Below, piece by piece: positions 33,968 to 45,639 of a stretch of DNA of 64,000 nt. The stretch covers positions 65,306,617 to 65,370,616 of the forward strand of contig OY997588.1 in NCBI GenBank assembly GCA_963921825.1. Direction: 5' to 3'. Within the stretch, counting starts at the first letter, position 1. Each line of letters opens with the position of its first letter. Made by a program: the position numbers and the translations under genes. The DNA is from Erodium maritimum (lineage: Eukaryota > Streptophyta > Magnoliopsida > Geraniales > Geraniaceae). The notes under the pieces were generated by a model. The model was given only the letters and a program-made list of their open reading frames with translations. It did no database searches and was not told the origin of the DNA.

Positions 33968-35990
33968 TAATAGGACAAAGTCAAACCAATATCTGATAAG
34001 GGTTTCTCACTTCCGATAATGATGACTTAAGAAGGACTATAATATCCCTCGTCCTATGATAGACCCAGACTCTATCAAATGGATAGGATCCATTAAAAGA
34101 GATTCAATCCACCTAACAATCAAGTAGGGACTTCGATTGACCCAACATATGGTTAGGGAAACAAGAAGGGTACGAATGGTCGGTCAAGTCATAACATCAT
34201 GGATTGAAAGCTCTAATACCTACACCAATCCATTTGCCAACGCTTTGAGAGTTATGTACACAATTCAAGTGTACATAGTCACTCAAGTAACACAATTTGA
34301 TAAAAGGTAACATCCATAAGAAAGACTATGATTATGGTAATCATACTCTAATCTATAAAGAATTGTTCTTGTCCTAAATTGCCTATAGAGACTATCACAA
34401 TTGGACGTCAAGACAACGTTTCTTAAAAGAAACTTCCATTCAATGGACCTGTATAAGATACAACGAGTATGTCTTCATTACATTATGGATAGGTATGCAT
34501 GGTTGAAGGATCCATTCATGGATTCAAGCAAGTGTTTCATGGAGTTTGAGAGTTCTCGTTTTGATAATGAAGTCAAAATGTTTGATTTTATCAAAAACAA
34601 GAATAAGCCTTGTAAGTGACAAGGAGGTTAGTGGGAGCACTGTCTTAGACAACGTTGTATGTAAAAGATATACCCCTCTATATTGGAAATAATGAATCTA
34701 ACTTCAATTGTTGAAGCACGATTGACAAATTGTTTCACAATAGAGACTTGGTCATCGTCGCTTATGAATAAGCGTTAAAGATCTATATAGATAGATCAAT
34801 CTATATGGATAAACCAAAATGATGTAGCCCCAAGTAAGAGGACTTGTATTGATACGATACAAATCATGTTAAGTATGAAAGACTCTAAGATAAAGTTGTT
34901 GACGATGTAGGTTGTACATTGGTCTTGGTGACACCATATGAGTGTGATTGAGATGTGCGTCAATCATTGGCTCAATCACACATATGATGTCAAATACTCA
35001 AGTTGATGTGTCGTATGCAAAGAGTGCTACGATTAGATACTAATCAGACTATGATGAACGTCACCACACTATAAGGAAACATTCTTGATTAGTGAAACAA
35101 CTAAGGATGGTTTCTCTATAGGAAAGTCGAGAAGATAAGATAGTTGTAAAAAGTTACATACTTCTAAATCGATTAGGAAATTATTGAATCAATACATGAT
35201 TCATACTTTGTTTGACTAATGATGGTGCAATAGGCTTAAGGAAGCCAAGGGAGATACCATTGCTAAAATCTACAATAGAAACTCGTTACATAGCTCGTTG
35301 ATATGTACACAAATTCGTATGGATTGATTTTGGGAATTTCTGCTGAACAAGGAAACAAAAAATTTAACATAATTGTGACTCTAAGGTCACAAACCCTAGG
35401 AGGCGCATACCTTCAAAGTGAGAAGCTATATATATCGAGAAGACCTCTAGAATTAGGGTTTATCGCAATACTGACTATCTGTCGATCATTTTTGTCCAAG
35501 AAGACTAGTTCTATGCATTCTCATATGTTCATGAGTTCAGTTTTCTTGAGTGTATTGCATTAACGTGTCGAGAAACTAGATGAATTGAAGCAAATTGAAT
35601 GTTGTTGTGCTCACACCTTGTCTCGTAACTGAACAAGAAATTGAGCGATGTTCTTGTGATTGAAGTGTCACAATCTCTTATTAAAGACGAAGAACAATCC
35701 AAGACCAAAGTGCTTGAAGAGTGGAATCGAGTTAGGAGCTCGGATTCAGGGGGAGCCCTATAATAGGTTTGTCACTCTGTAATGATAACATATGTTTGAT
35801 CTGGATGATCTGAGAAACTTGTATGTTGATTATTGCATTATAGTGAAAATCGTTCCACTGGCAAAGTTCCCCCAAACATAGGTATGATGTACCGAACTGG
35901 GTAACCAATCGTGTGTCTTTGTGTGTGATTGCTTGTGTTTATTATTGCTTTCCTTTCAATTACTAAGGTGAGATGCCAGATAACATGTCT
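33968..35990 (+). mobile_element. Decayed copia element, RT part and LTR-like end
   Basis: It continues the ruin at 29099-31061. 34401-34619 keeps MDVKTTFLKRNF, then RFDNEVKMFDFIKNKNKPC, the copia RT blocks MDVKTAFLNGNL and RFDEVV-GFGFIKNEDEPC. Downstream motifs are too broken to place. The stretch 35780-35990, with ccccaaacataggtatgatg and a T-rich end, resembles the R/U5 part of a copia LTR. Confidence 0.6.
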
Positions 35991-36019
35991 TAACATTCTA
36001 AGTGATATTTCATCTAATA

Positions 36020-36310
36020 GTTGCAACCAAGGTTGTAAAAGTCGCTAGACGCTAGTCGGGCGGCAATGACCTCCAAACGTTAGGAGGGGTCTAGGCGGAT
36101 TTTATTTTATTATTATTAATTATATATAAGTAATCAAAATATAAATTAGATAATAATAATATCAAAATTTTGAATATAAATAATTTTAAATATGAAAATT
36201 TTGATTATAAATATCAAATATACAAAAATTAGTGTTAAAAAAATACAAAAAATATGTATTATATTCATATTTGAATATGATACTATTAATTTTATGGCAT
36301 AGTGTTGGTA
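36020..36310. repeat. AT-rich repeat with GGCG-rich left end
   Basis: It begins gttgtaaaagtcgctagacg and continues gctagtcgggcggcaatgac, phrases I recall as common dispersed repeats in plant genomes, followed by about 200 bp of nearly pure A/T. No terminal inverted repeat or coding frame is clear. Confidence 0.3.
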
Positions 36311-36480
36311 CTGGGCTTTCTCACGTTTGTCCTTTAACAACCCACCGAATGCATGTACAAATTGTGATGACAAAGAGGATGATGAAGATAAATATTTGAT
36401 TGAGTTGTCTTGTCTGCAATTAAATGAATGTAATAAATAAAGTATTTGGTTTGTGTGTCAAACACGATATTCAATGTTCT

Positions 36481-38879
36481 TTTTTTGAAACGGGTAACCG
36501 GAGATTTCATTAATGCCAAAAGGCAATCAAGTAGGACGAGGCGTGACCGTCTCGGGTTCCAGATGTTTGTCCGGGCCGACCATAGCAAGCCCGGCGCTCG
36601 TGGACAACAACTCAAGACAACTCCCTACCGTCGTTTCAACAGAACGGGGGAAAATAAACCAAGTTCCAAAACCAACAGAAAGTAAATAGTCCCAACAAGA
36701 ATAAAAGTAGTAGCAATAAACGGAAATAACTGGCGCTGATGATGCAGGCTGCCCGGGACCTCCCAGCAGTGGCTGTCCCGGGTCTGTAGGTATAGTCTGG
36801 GGCCGACTCCACCCACCCCTGCTGGGGCAGATCATTCCTCCATCGGAGGCCTCTGGACATCCGCTCCATCAGCTCGTTCCTCCTCCATAAATGGCTAAAA
36901 CCAGGGTTGCTGCTGATCAGTCGGGTCGCCCCTCTGCTTCTTTGTCTCTGGTGGACGGGCGTACAATGAGCCACTTCTGGTCTTCAGAGTGGTCATCTTG
37001 CCTTTGCCTCTGTTGGGTCCACCTTTGCCTAGACTCCCCTGAAGGTCCACCCGGTAGCCCCGTGGATCTGTCTCCTCTTCCTTCCTCATCATCACATTGA
37101 ATCCGAGGGGAGCTCGGATCGCGGGACCAGCAACAGGGTGGATGTTAGCCAGGAAGTCAGGCTTTGTGGGCCTGGGTGGCGGGTTGGGTGCTCCATGGCC
37201 ATCCCCCTGCAAGATATTGGTCAACCCTTCGTGGTTAACCTTAGCCAGAAAGTCAGGCTTTGGAGTGCCTGCATTGGACGACTCAGCGCCCATGGTAATC
37301 TCCCTAGAACGGACCATAGAGTTCAGGGTTAGATCACTCAGGAGGTACGTGATCGCCGGTTGTGATACTGGAGGAGGTGCCTCCCAGACCGTTTGGAGCA
37401 GCTGATCCACGTCCAAGTCCCGGGGAACCAGAATAGACCTATCATATCGGACCTCCTCCCGGCCAATCCTCGGCAGTAGAGTCTGACAATTTGGTAGCCT
37501 GTGGGTCAACATGCCGCACCTGCGACAAAAATCCACCACTCGCTCGTATTGCAGATCTATCACAACAGAGGAATCAGTACCTGGGAAACGAAGTTTGGTC
37601 CTGCGCCTCAATGGCCGAGACAGCTCCATACGGACCCACAGCCAAAGATGCCTGTCCTCCCGTCGGACCGTCGGAATTGGAGCCGACAGAATTTGGGTGC
37701 CTATACTGCCTGCCACGAGACCCCGGATGTACGAGTTCCTAGCTCCTCCCGGGATATTTAGTGCCCTGACCCCGAGCTCCACATGGTTGAAGCTGATGTC
37801 TTCCGCCCGATCGAATCGTCGGAGCAGTTCAAAGAGGAGGGGAAAGCCCTTAAAGCTCCATGGGCCCTTATGGTGGATATCATTCATAGTCCTGGCAGAC
37901 AGGAAGTGGTAGCTAGTGACGTCGGGAGCCATGAACTCCACCCGAATCCCCGTGACCTTCCATTTTCGCAACATCATCCCGCAAACGATGTGTTGGTTGT
38001 GCGATCCGTCCCCTGCAACCCTCGCTGCCAGGGAGAACTCATATGATCCCGACGTAAACAACGGGACCCCCTCATCCGAGACCACCAGTTCTTCGTCCTC
38101 ATCCTCCCAATCCGGGATCGGGGAGATGCGGGTGGCCTGGACTTCAGAAGACGTCCCCGGTGGCCGGTCAACCCTCGGGAAGATAGGGCTAGCAGCCTGC
38201 CCCCGCTCGCCCAGAGGAGGATCGTGAATACTCGCCGGAGACTGGATTGGCCTGGGGAGAGTAATCAAGTCCCGGTAGACCTCCCTCGGCGTTGATGACA
38301 GTCCGGTGTAAGACGGACAGAGCTCATGTGGGTCAGTAGCCTCGCCGCCGTTCAGATCCGTCACGATGGCCAAGGGCAGCCCCGGCTTGACCTTCAGATC
38401 TGTCTGGTGCGGCGGCTCCCGAGGGAGGACAGAAGTCGGGTTGAGCAGTGGTGATAGATCGGCCGCGCGGCCTGCATGGTGCTGGGCAGAGACCCCGAGG
38501 TCGCGGCGGGCCTCTGCATGTGAGTGGATCTGGTCGGAGTTGACCATTTCCGACTCATGGAAGGGGGGGTGGGGGGGTGGGGGTAGGCAGATCCGACATC
38601 GGTTGATCGGAAATGGACGAGACTAGTGCCAGGGGGCGTGTGTGGCGGCTATGTGAGCCCGGTTGACGGCGTGCGGAGGCGGACCGCGACGAAGTCGAGC
38701 AGGACTCGATTGGGTAGAGATGGCAGGAGGAAGAGATATTGTGAGTGAGGGGGCGGTGGAAGGGCTGGAGACAGGCGGTCGGAGAGGGCGGAAGGAGGAC
38801 GGCGGCGTCGAACCCTAGTAGGGTTAAGAGAGAACCTCAGAGAGGTTGTTTGGAGAGCTTTTGTTATTTAAAAAAACCT
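36481..38879 (-). mobile_element. ORF1-only LINE-like retroelement with 15-bp TSD
   Basis: GATATTCAATGTTCT stands at 36466-36480 and again at 38880-38894. Inside, the left end is a T-run (36481-36487), the complement of a poly(A) tail following CCGGTTACCCGTTTC. The minus strand carries a 5' leader of about 330 bases, one 550-codon ORF1 and a 3' region of about 410 bases. No endonuclease or RT block occurs. The 3' region has the hydrophobic-coding, pyrimidine-rich look of plant LINE 3' ends. Matching duplications at both ends show that this is a complete inserted unit and not a fragment. Confidence 0.88.
36895..38547 (-). CDS. LINE ORF1-type protein, DUF4283 plus CCHC zinc knuckle
   Basis: An uninterrupted 550-codon frame. 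Residues about 170-300 match the DUF4283 pattern: HNQHIVCGMMLRKWKVTGIR, FMAPDVTSYHFL, IHHKGPWSFKGFPLLFELLR, FNHVELGVRALNIPGGARNS, then AGSIGTQILS. Next comes WVRMELSRPLRRRTKLRFPG and the zf-CCHC_4 module YERVVDFCRRCGMLTHRLPNC at about 330-350, with C-x2-C-x4-H-x4-C complete. The C-terminal 180 residues are low-complexity and basic. Such proteins bind element RNA as a chaperone in plant LINEs. The start ATG (38547) follows a C-rich run; an upstream start in this frame is not excluded. There is no ORF2 downstream. GC content and coding look are higher than in the flanking AT-rich DNA. Confidence 0.88.
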   Translation of the reverse strand: MVNSDQIHSHAEARRDLGVSAQHHAGRAADLSPLLNPTSVLPREPPHQTDLKVKPGLPLAIVTDLNGGEATDPHELCPSYTGLSSTPREVYRDLITLPRPIQSPASIHDPPLGERGQAASPIFPRVDRPPGTSSEVQATRISPIPDWEDEDEELVVSDEGVPLFTSGSYEFSLAARVAGDGSHNQHIVCGMMLRKWKVTGIRVEFMAPDVTSYHFLSARTMNDIHHKGPWSFKGFPLLFELLRRFDRAEDISFNHVELGVRALNIPGGARNSYIRGLVAGSIGTQILSAPIPTVRREDRHLWLWVRMELSRPLRRRTKLRFPGTDSSVVIDLQYERVVDFCRRCGMLTHRLPNCQTLLPRIGREEVRYDRSILVPRDLDVDQLLQTVWEAPPPVSQPAITYLLSDLTLNSMVRSREITMGAESSNAGTPKPDFLAKVNHEGLTNILQGDGHGAPNPPPRPTKPDFLANIHPVAGPAIRAPLGFNVMMRKEEETDPRGYRVDLQGSLGKGGPNRGKGKMTTLKTRSGSLYARPPETKKQRGDPTDQQQPWF

Positions 38880-38919
38880 GATATTCAATGTTCTGATTAT
38901 ATACTAAATTTATTAAAAT

Positions 38920-38965
38920 ATGTTAAATAGCTTCGTTTTTTTTATAAATGTTAAATAGCTTCGTT
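38920..38965. repeat. 18-bp direct repeat around a T-run
   Basis: ATGTTAAATAGCTTCGTT occurs at 38920-38937 and 38948-38965 with about ten T/A bases between. It could be a target-site duplication around a minimal poly(A) insertion, or a simple tandem duplication. Confidence 0.5.
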
Positions 38966-39542
38966 ATATTCTCATAACCCGAGAAGAAAACCATAATTTA
39001 CAATTTATATTAATAAATAAATAGTTGTTGTGAAAGTAAGAATAATACGTCGACAATGGAAGAACAATATCAAAGAGAACAAGAGAACATGGAGAGAGTA
39101 GAATAAATTATTTCATTGATATTTTTTCATCCTTTACAATAGCCTCTTATTTATAGGCTCATAACATGTACATGAAAGGTTATAACCTTAATGACATATT
39201 AACCTATACACATTAATCTACACATAAAGAAGGGAATGGAAAGCCAAAAGTCTTGCAACTTAAGTCTAAAAGTCTCCAAGAAATGAATTAGTCATCCAAC
39301 ACATTAATTTCATAACACTCCCCCTTTGGATGACACGTACAAATATTATTATGTCTCGTTTAAACCTTTCTAGGAAAAAACTCGGCGGGAAAACCCCTAG
39401 AAGAAAAAAGAGTACATAATTTGTACAATACGTATAGAAGTTACCTCATTAAAAACCTTGTTAGGAAAACCCATTGGGATAAAACCCAATGCAAGGGAAA
39501 AAGAGTGTAACACGTATTTCTCCCCCTGATTACAACATCTCC

Positions 39543-39890
39543 TCATAAATCACGGAGTTTTCTCATGTCAATCTTGTAGACCAACTTTTGAAAGGAAGTT
39601 GTAGGAAGCGCTTTAGTGAACAAATCTACAAGATTGTCACAAGAACGAGTTTTGGCAAATATCGGTATCTCCCTTTTTATGAAGTTCATGAGTAAAGAAT
39701 AACTTAGGAGAAATGTGTTTCGTTCTATCTCCTTTGATGTAGCCTCCTTTGATCTGAGTAAAGTTGTATTATCTTCGTATAAGATAGTTGGGCTTCCTTT
39801 ATTTATTGAAAGATCGCATGATTCTTGGATATGATGGATCAAATATCTTAGCCATATACATTCACGACTTGCTTCATAAAGAGCTGTCAA
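39543..39890 (-). pseudogene. Copia RNase H (second family)
   Basis: TALYEASRECIWLRYLIHHI, PTILYEDNTTLLRS, then the F-IKREIPIFAKTRSCDNLVDL and FTKALPTTSFQKLVYKI segments form the C-terminal half of copia RNase H, including the D in YEDN. The usual QM/Q-stretch and HID block are changed (EIERNTFLLSY). The N-terminal part is out of frame. Confidence 0.85.
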
Positions 39891-40453
39891 CTCAGCGTGA
39901 TTTGAAGAAGTGATTGTAAGGGTATGTTTCGTTGAGCGCCAAGATATAGCGGTATCACCTTATGTAAATACCCAGTTTGTGACCGCGCTTTGTGGGGATC
40001 AATAAATATCCGACATCAACATATCCAATCAATCCAGACTTCGAGTCTTTGAATAATATAACCCTATATATAATTTTCTTCGAAGATATCTTAAAATTTG
40101 TTTAACACCGGTTCAATGTCTTAGAATCGGAGAAGAACTAAATTTTGCTAGGAAATTAATAGAAAGAGCTACATCATGACGGGTGCAATTAGCAAGATAC
40201 ATTAACGCCCCAATGTCACTAAGATATGTGGTACTTCGGGACTAATGAGTTCTTCTTCTTTTCAGGGGTGAAATGAATCCTTTTTCACATCAAGTTATCG
40301 AAAAATCATGGGAGAACTCAAAGGATGTGAATTATCCATATTAAATTGTTTAATGATCTTCTCAATATATGATGACTGGCAAACAAAAATCCCCCTCGAT
40401 AAATGATCAATCTGAAGGCCAAGACAAAATTTTGTTTTCCCTAAGCCTTTCAT

Positions 40454-40873
40454 TTAGAATTCACTTTTCAAGTATTTCATCGTCTCTACAAGTTTATCAT
40501 GCATTACAATGATGTTCAAATCATCAACATAAACCGCGATGATGTAAAATCCGGTTTTCGTCCGTTTAATAAAAACACATAGACATATTTTATTGTTGAT
40601 GTATCCTTCTTTCAAAAGGTATTCACTAAGACGATTATACCACATTCGACCAGATTGTTTTAGCTCATACAAAGATCTTTGGAGCTTTATTGAGTACATT
40701 TCTTGAGAATTTGATATGCATGCTCCAGGCATTTTTAGTCCTTCAGGGATTTTCACGTAAATGTCATTATCAAGTGACCCATATAAATAGGTTGTCACGC
40801 CATCCATCAAGTTCATTTGGAGTCCCTCTAAAATTGATATATTGAGTAAAAATATAAACATGATTGCATCCAT
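40454..40873 (-). pseudogene. Copia reverse transcriptase (second family)
   Basis: The frame reads QMNLMDGVTTYLYGSLDNDI, YVKIPEGLKMP, IKLQRSLYELKQSGRMWYNR and FYIIAVYVDDLNII, so the YVDD motif survives. The expected LMDVVTAYLYGSLD block is nearly complete. Further RT N-terminal blocks appear in other frames up to about 41100. Confidence 0.88.
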
Positions 40874-41305
40874 AACTGGTGAATATGTATCTTCACAATC
40901 AATTCATGGTCGTTGAAAAATCCTTGTGCGATGAGTCGCGCTTTGTATCGTACGACATCGTTCTTTTGCACACAAATACCCATTTATATCCTACGGGTCT
41001 GACATCTTCAGGTGTCTAGATTACAGGTCCAAAGACTTGGCGTTTATTGAGTGAGTTCAATTCCGTCTCAAAAGCATTTTTCCATTTCGGCCAATCATTT
41101 CTTCGTCGGCATTCACTAACCGATCTTGGTTCATGATCCTCGTTTTCTTTTGAAATATCTAATGCAACTACATGTGCAAATATATCATCCACAACAATTT
41201 CTTTTATATTCCATCTTTCACCTGAAGTGACATAGTTAATCGAGATCTCTTCATTCCCATCTTTTTCGGGTGTTTAATCATCTTTTGAAGACGTCGCTTC
41301 ATTTA

Positions 41306-41953
41306 TCACATTTTCTTGTTCTTCAAGAATTGTGATATCATTTGATGTACCAACTTGCTGAACTTGTTCCTTTCTTTTCTTGGGTTTTTATCTTTGGATC
41401 CAATAAGTCTGCCACGCTTCTTGCGTGCTTTAGACTCATTTTCAAGCGCTAGCATATTTCCCATTTCTTCATCAGGAAGAGTAATTCTACAAGGAACATT
41501 AGCTACTGGTATCCGTGATTTTATTACAGTCTTAACATCTATAAATGCATTAGGTAATGTGTTTGCAACCTTTCGTAAGTGGAAAATTTTCTGAACTTCT
41601 AGTTCACATTCATTCGTACGAGGATCAAAATGAGACAATGTCAATGCATTCCATGAAATCTCTCGTCTTTCTTTTTCAGACGTTTCTTTATCTCCCCCTA
41701 ATGCAGGAAAAAATGTCTCATAAAATTGATAGTCGGCAAATCGTGTCGTAAACATATCACATGTCATGAATTCCAATATATCTATGTGAATTCTTTCTAA
41801 AAATGTTGGACATTCAGTCTCAACTTTCATTGGAGATGGTCTTGTAATAAGTTTTCCTTGAAAACAAGCAACACATGGGTAATCTTTTGACAAAAGAACA
41901 TTTTTACTCTTCAGGGTATGTCTATGTATATTTTTTATAATTCTTTGCTTCAT
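41306..41953 (-). pseudogene. Copia integrase with core deleted (second family)
   Basis: The frame has YPCVACFQGKLITRPSPMKV and FLERIHIDILEFMTC, ending at the start of the catalytic core with the first Asp (HIDI). It then jumps to DMFTTRFADYQFYETFFPAL and SWNALTLSHFDPRTNECELE, VQKIFHLRKVANTLPNAF, which normally lie 150 or more residues downstream. The rest is basic linker (ENESKARKKRGRLIGSKDKN). The core deletion did not break the frame. Confidence 0.85.
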
Positions 41954-42156
41954 TATGGAACCTGGATGGCCTAAACGATCATGTCATATCATAAAATTTG
42001 ATAGGGCTATTGGTTTTTGGTTAATCACCATATTGGATTCAATTGGATTAATGAAATTATAATATAATCCTGAAGGGAGTTTCTCCACAATTTCTTTTCT
42101 CCCCGAGACTATGGACGTGTTGTGTAAACATTCAATCGTCATTTTCATTTGTTGTC

Positions 42157-42625
42157 TCAATGTGATAACCATTTCGACGAATATCTTTGAAACTTAACAA
42201 GTTTCTTTTTGATTTGGTTGAGAACTTGCATCATTGATAATAAATTGCTTACCATTTGGTAACAATACATTGGCTCTTCCGGAGCCTTCGATAAGATTCG
42301 ATGCACCCGATATTTTGTTCGCTTTAATCTGCCAAGCAAAGTGATTCCCGTTGATTTTAACATAATTAGAGAAACTTTTGTCCATAGTTTGTCATAAGAC
42401 AAATAAATAAAATTATAAACAAGACACTCTAAATATTTCATTTTACATTAACAAGGTAACTCTTCCGGAGCCCTCTATTATATTTGCAGCACCTATAATG
42501 GTGTTCACGTTTGCCTCGACCATGGTCAAACATAAAAAATATTTCTTGTTTATCAGAATTGTATGTGTAGTGACACTATCAACCATATTCATATCATTAT
42601 CTTTTTTTATAAATAGATAGATCAA
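42157..42625 (-). pseudogene. Copia protease region, duplicated
   Basis: Two diverged copies of the same segment lie head to tail. The right one (42443-42625) has TTHTILINKKYFLCLTMVEA and ANVNTIIGAANIIEGSGRVT. The left one (42194-42385) has QIKANKISGASNLIEGSGRA then VLLPNGKQFIINDAS. This is the region around the copia protease active site, where the family normally has one copy. Confidence 0.7.
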
Positions 42626-43313
42626 ATCTGAGATCCATATCCTTTAACTTAAAAAAAATGATGTATTAGTTTACAAACTATATAAGAATATATAACAGAA
42701 ATATTAATACTAATTATTCAAAGTTGGCTCATAATCATGATACTTATTTTCACATCATCATCTGCAAATGAATTAGAAACATTTGATCAGATCTTCAAGA
42801 CTCAAGTCATCAATAAAAAAATTCTCTACCCTTTTATTATTTTCCTTCAATCAAATCTTTTATCACACTTCAGGTACGCAACCAAGTACATTTACAATAT
42901 AACTTTCATCATGTTCATGAGTTTTCATTTGATGTACCATATTCTTTCTTGGCCTTTCATACTCATTCCACTTCTTGTGCCACACCTTATTATTTTTTTT
43001 CATGGAATTTGTAAATTATTTGGCTAATAACTATGACTACGACCGTGACCACGTCTGGGGTATCGGTCTTGCTTGGGTATAGATCTACCCATATCCCATC
43101 ACATTCACTTTAGGGAATGGAGTGTTGCCAACAAGGCGAGCTTGATTGTTTTCAACAATAATACATTACTTAATAAATATATTAAGTCTAATTCTTTTCG
43201 TTCTCGGTAATGCTACTTCAAGAGTATACTAGATGGAAGTAATGTAGAGGAAAACATTTTTCATCGATTATAAATAATATGATGATGTGTGGAAATAGTT
43301 TCTTTCATCTATC

Positions 43314-45001
43314 TGTTGGGTCTCGAGGTAGGGTTGGAGATGAACCAACTCGCAACGGAAAATCAACGAAAACCAAGAGACGATTAAAACCATGAAACAA
43401 CTAACAAAGAATGGATTCACAAGAGAAAAATTCAGCAATAGTTCTTACCAAAACAAGAACACCGGGTAACGTATGATTGGCTTGAGTCTCCAAAACGCCT
43501 ACGTATCCACATGGGAATCAAAGACATGTAGTTCTTCTCTTTGAGGACTCAAGAACACAAAAATGGAGGTGGGAGCTTGCCTTGGCCGAAATTGCCACGG
43601 AGAGGAGGGAGAAGTTGTGTTTCCTATTCCTGTCCTGTGTTTGTTATGTTGAAAAAAGATTACTTAAACATAATAAACCTCATACTTGTCCAACTAAAGG
43701 CATGGGACAAGCACGGTGACAAGTAAGGTGTAAATAGGACAAAATATGGCTAGACAAGATGGGGTTAGGTGGTGAATCACCAACACCTTAATCCTTGTCA
43801 TGCTTACTTAGTACTAATTAATCAAGACTTGATTAATTAGTTCCATGGGCCTTGGTTTCATGAGCCTTTCATGGGCCTCTTGGAACATGGCCCGTGGCCA
43901 TTTCCAACGAGGTCCCGTGATTCGCTCATCGCCTCCAAGCCTTCCATACCGGAAATGTCCAACATTATCCGACACGATCAATCCCAAAACTCCAAGCCTT
44001 GTCTCGATCCGTAAAGTCCTATTCACTTACAGGCACATGACCCAAAACCCAGTTTTGGTCACGTTTCGAGACAACTCCCTTTTGTCCATTCTCCATAAAT
44101 GTGTTAATGAGTTTCTCCCTCCGGTGTGACCCTTAGGTTTATGCATGTCAATAGATCAACGTAAAATCCCATTTTACTTGATCCTATTTAAGTGGCAACT
44201 AACGAGACTTTAGTATTGCCTGACACTGCATAACGAATCGACCTTGTCGATTCTAACCTTTCCGTCATCCCTGTCATTATCCTTTTATCTCTGATATCCT
44301 GATTGAGATAAGGCATAGAGTCGTCATCCTTATTATTCTCAATCACTGTTCCTTGATATGTGAGATGATTGAATATATGATACCTAGTATCATGTGCATG
44401 GCCATGCTATTCTTTCAGTCACTCTCGATCAAGCGGCCGAGAACCGATATCTTTCCCATACCGTAGTATGAGGGACAAATCCCTTAGCCGTCTTTCGTGT
44501 TACTCATCCAGTCCGTCCCCAAGCCAATCATGGCCGTTATGGAAGCCCTGTTACGGAAAACGTTAGGCTCAGGTCAAACTCAGTTGTTTACTGCATATCG
44601 ATCACAAAGACTCCTTGGTCTAAGGATACATGACAAGCTACAACGATGAATATGTTCATGACTTGATCTATGGCACATATTCAAGTCGGGTCGTCCAATA
44701 TCATGTCCCACATGATATCTATGACCAGGCTCCGGAATCTCATTCCAATGACTAACAGAACGTAAGCCATAAATAGCCATCTTTCATACTAGTCGCTTCT
44801 AGTGAAACTTTGGTGACTAGGGACCCATCGAGTGTGATATATCTCGATCTACGGTTCTATTCGCATTGTGGGCATATATCAGAGCATACATCGATTTATT
44901 ACTCCAACACATAAGTAATATAAATCCGCTTTAATTTTATTGCTAACGATGATATATACATTTGGACATTTAGGATTGAACTATGGGCACTAAGACTAAC
45001 A
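43314..45001 (-). repeat. Solo copia LTR, no clear TSD
   Basis: TGTTGGGTCTCGAGG to AAGACTAACA, 1688 bp, same family and orientation as the LTRs at 20633 and 27407 but with many substitutions. The flanking pentamers are ctatc (left) and gattg (right), which do not match. No internal sequence adjoins it. Confidence 0.9.
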
Positions 45002-45460
45002 GATTGCTCAACCGTATGTTGTTTATAGGACAAGAGCCAGGACCTCTACGGAAAAAGGGGATAAAATGGGACGTTTCATTGTAAACGTTGCCAAATAAGA
45101 TAGGTCGGGTAATTGGAGTTACATCTCGAAAGTTGGTAAAAAAGCTGTTGATCTTTGTTCTTTGGCGCTCGATCAGTACAAAAAGGATTTCGAGGGTCAG
45201 AAGGACGAGGATTACTTGGAACCGACTTCAGAACCAGCTTTAACCCATGTTCTGGTCTCTAACCGGTTCACTTGTCTGAACCCGGATAGGAAGTAGGCAA
45301 GGTGTTTTATGTACATCTTGTTTTGTTTCCTGTTATATTTTTGCTCTCTGTAGCTGTACTGATCCGAGGAAAAGGTCTTTTTGGATCTTTTCTTGCTTTG
45401 TTCTATAGTCTTATAAAACAATTGTTCAATAAATTTTTCGCTTATAAAAAAACATTGACG
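45002..45460 (+). pseudogene. Possible LINE remnant upstream of the host gene
   Basis: One frame ends ISKVGKKAVDLCSLALDQYK, EPTSEPALTHVLVSNRFTCL, NPDRK and a stop near 45297. It is followed by a T-rich tail ending ttttcgcttataaaaaaaca near 45450, like a LINE 3' end in plus orientation. I do not recognise the protein. It could instead be the last exon of a host gene. Confidence 0.35.
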
Positions 45461-45639
45461 CTATCAGTGTTGATGTCATTCGTTCTGAAGCTATTAGTGT
45501 TTTACTTCTTTCTACTTAATCCCTAATTTACAGTCAGGATGATTTTCCTTCGTTTTGCAAGAGTTTTGGTTAGTAAATGGGGATTATGCAAACATTTGGT
45601 GCTCCAATGCAAATTAAACAATTGCTTAAATAAACTTGC

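Larger units (their letters stand above)
39026..43090 (-). mobile_element. Second copia family, 3' LTR plus broken pol, minus strand
   Basis: The left end is a 291-bp LTR (39026-39316, TGTTGTGAAAG...ATAACA) followed by a polypurine tract read on the minus strand as GTCATCCAAAGGGGGAG (39317-39333). Moving right, minus-strand RNase H, RT, integrase remnants, protease and gag remnants follow in reverse, giving gag-PR-IN-RT-RH, a Ty1/copia order. The LTR holds a TATA-like CCTATAAATAAG on the minus strand near 39150. No second LTR is found to the right, where the sequence ends before 43314. Confidence 0.85.

Noticed and set aside
36895..38547. Host gene with DUF4283 and zinc knuckle
   Set aside because: The frame lies inside a unit bounded by a 15-bp TSD and a poly(A) end, with no introns, so it belongs to a retroelement. 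Domestication is possible but not shown.
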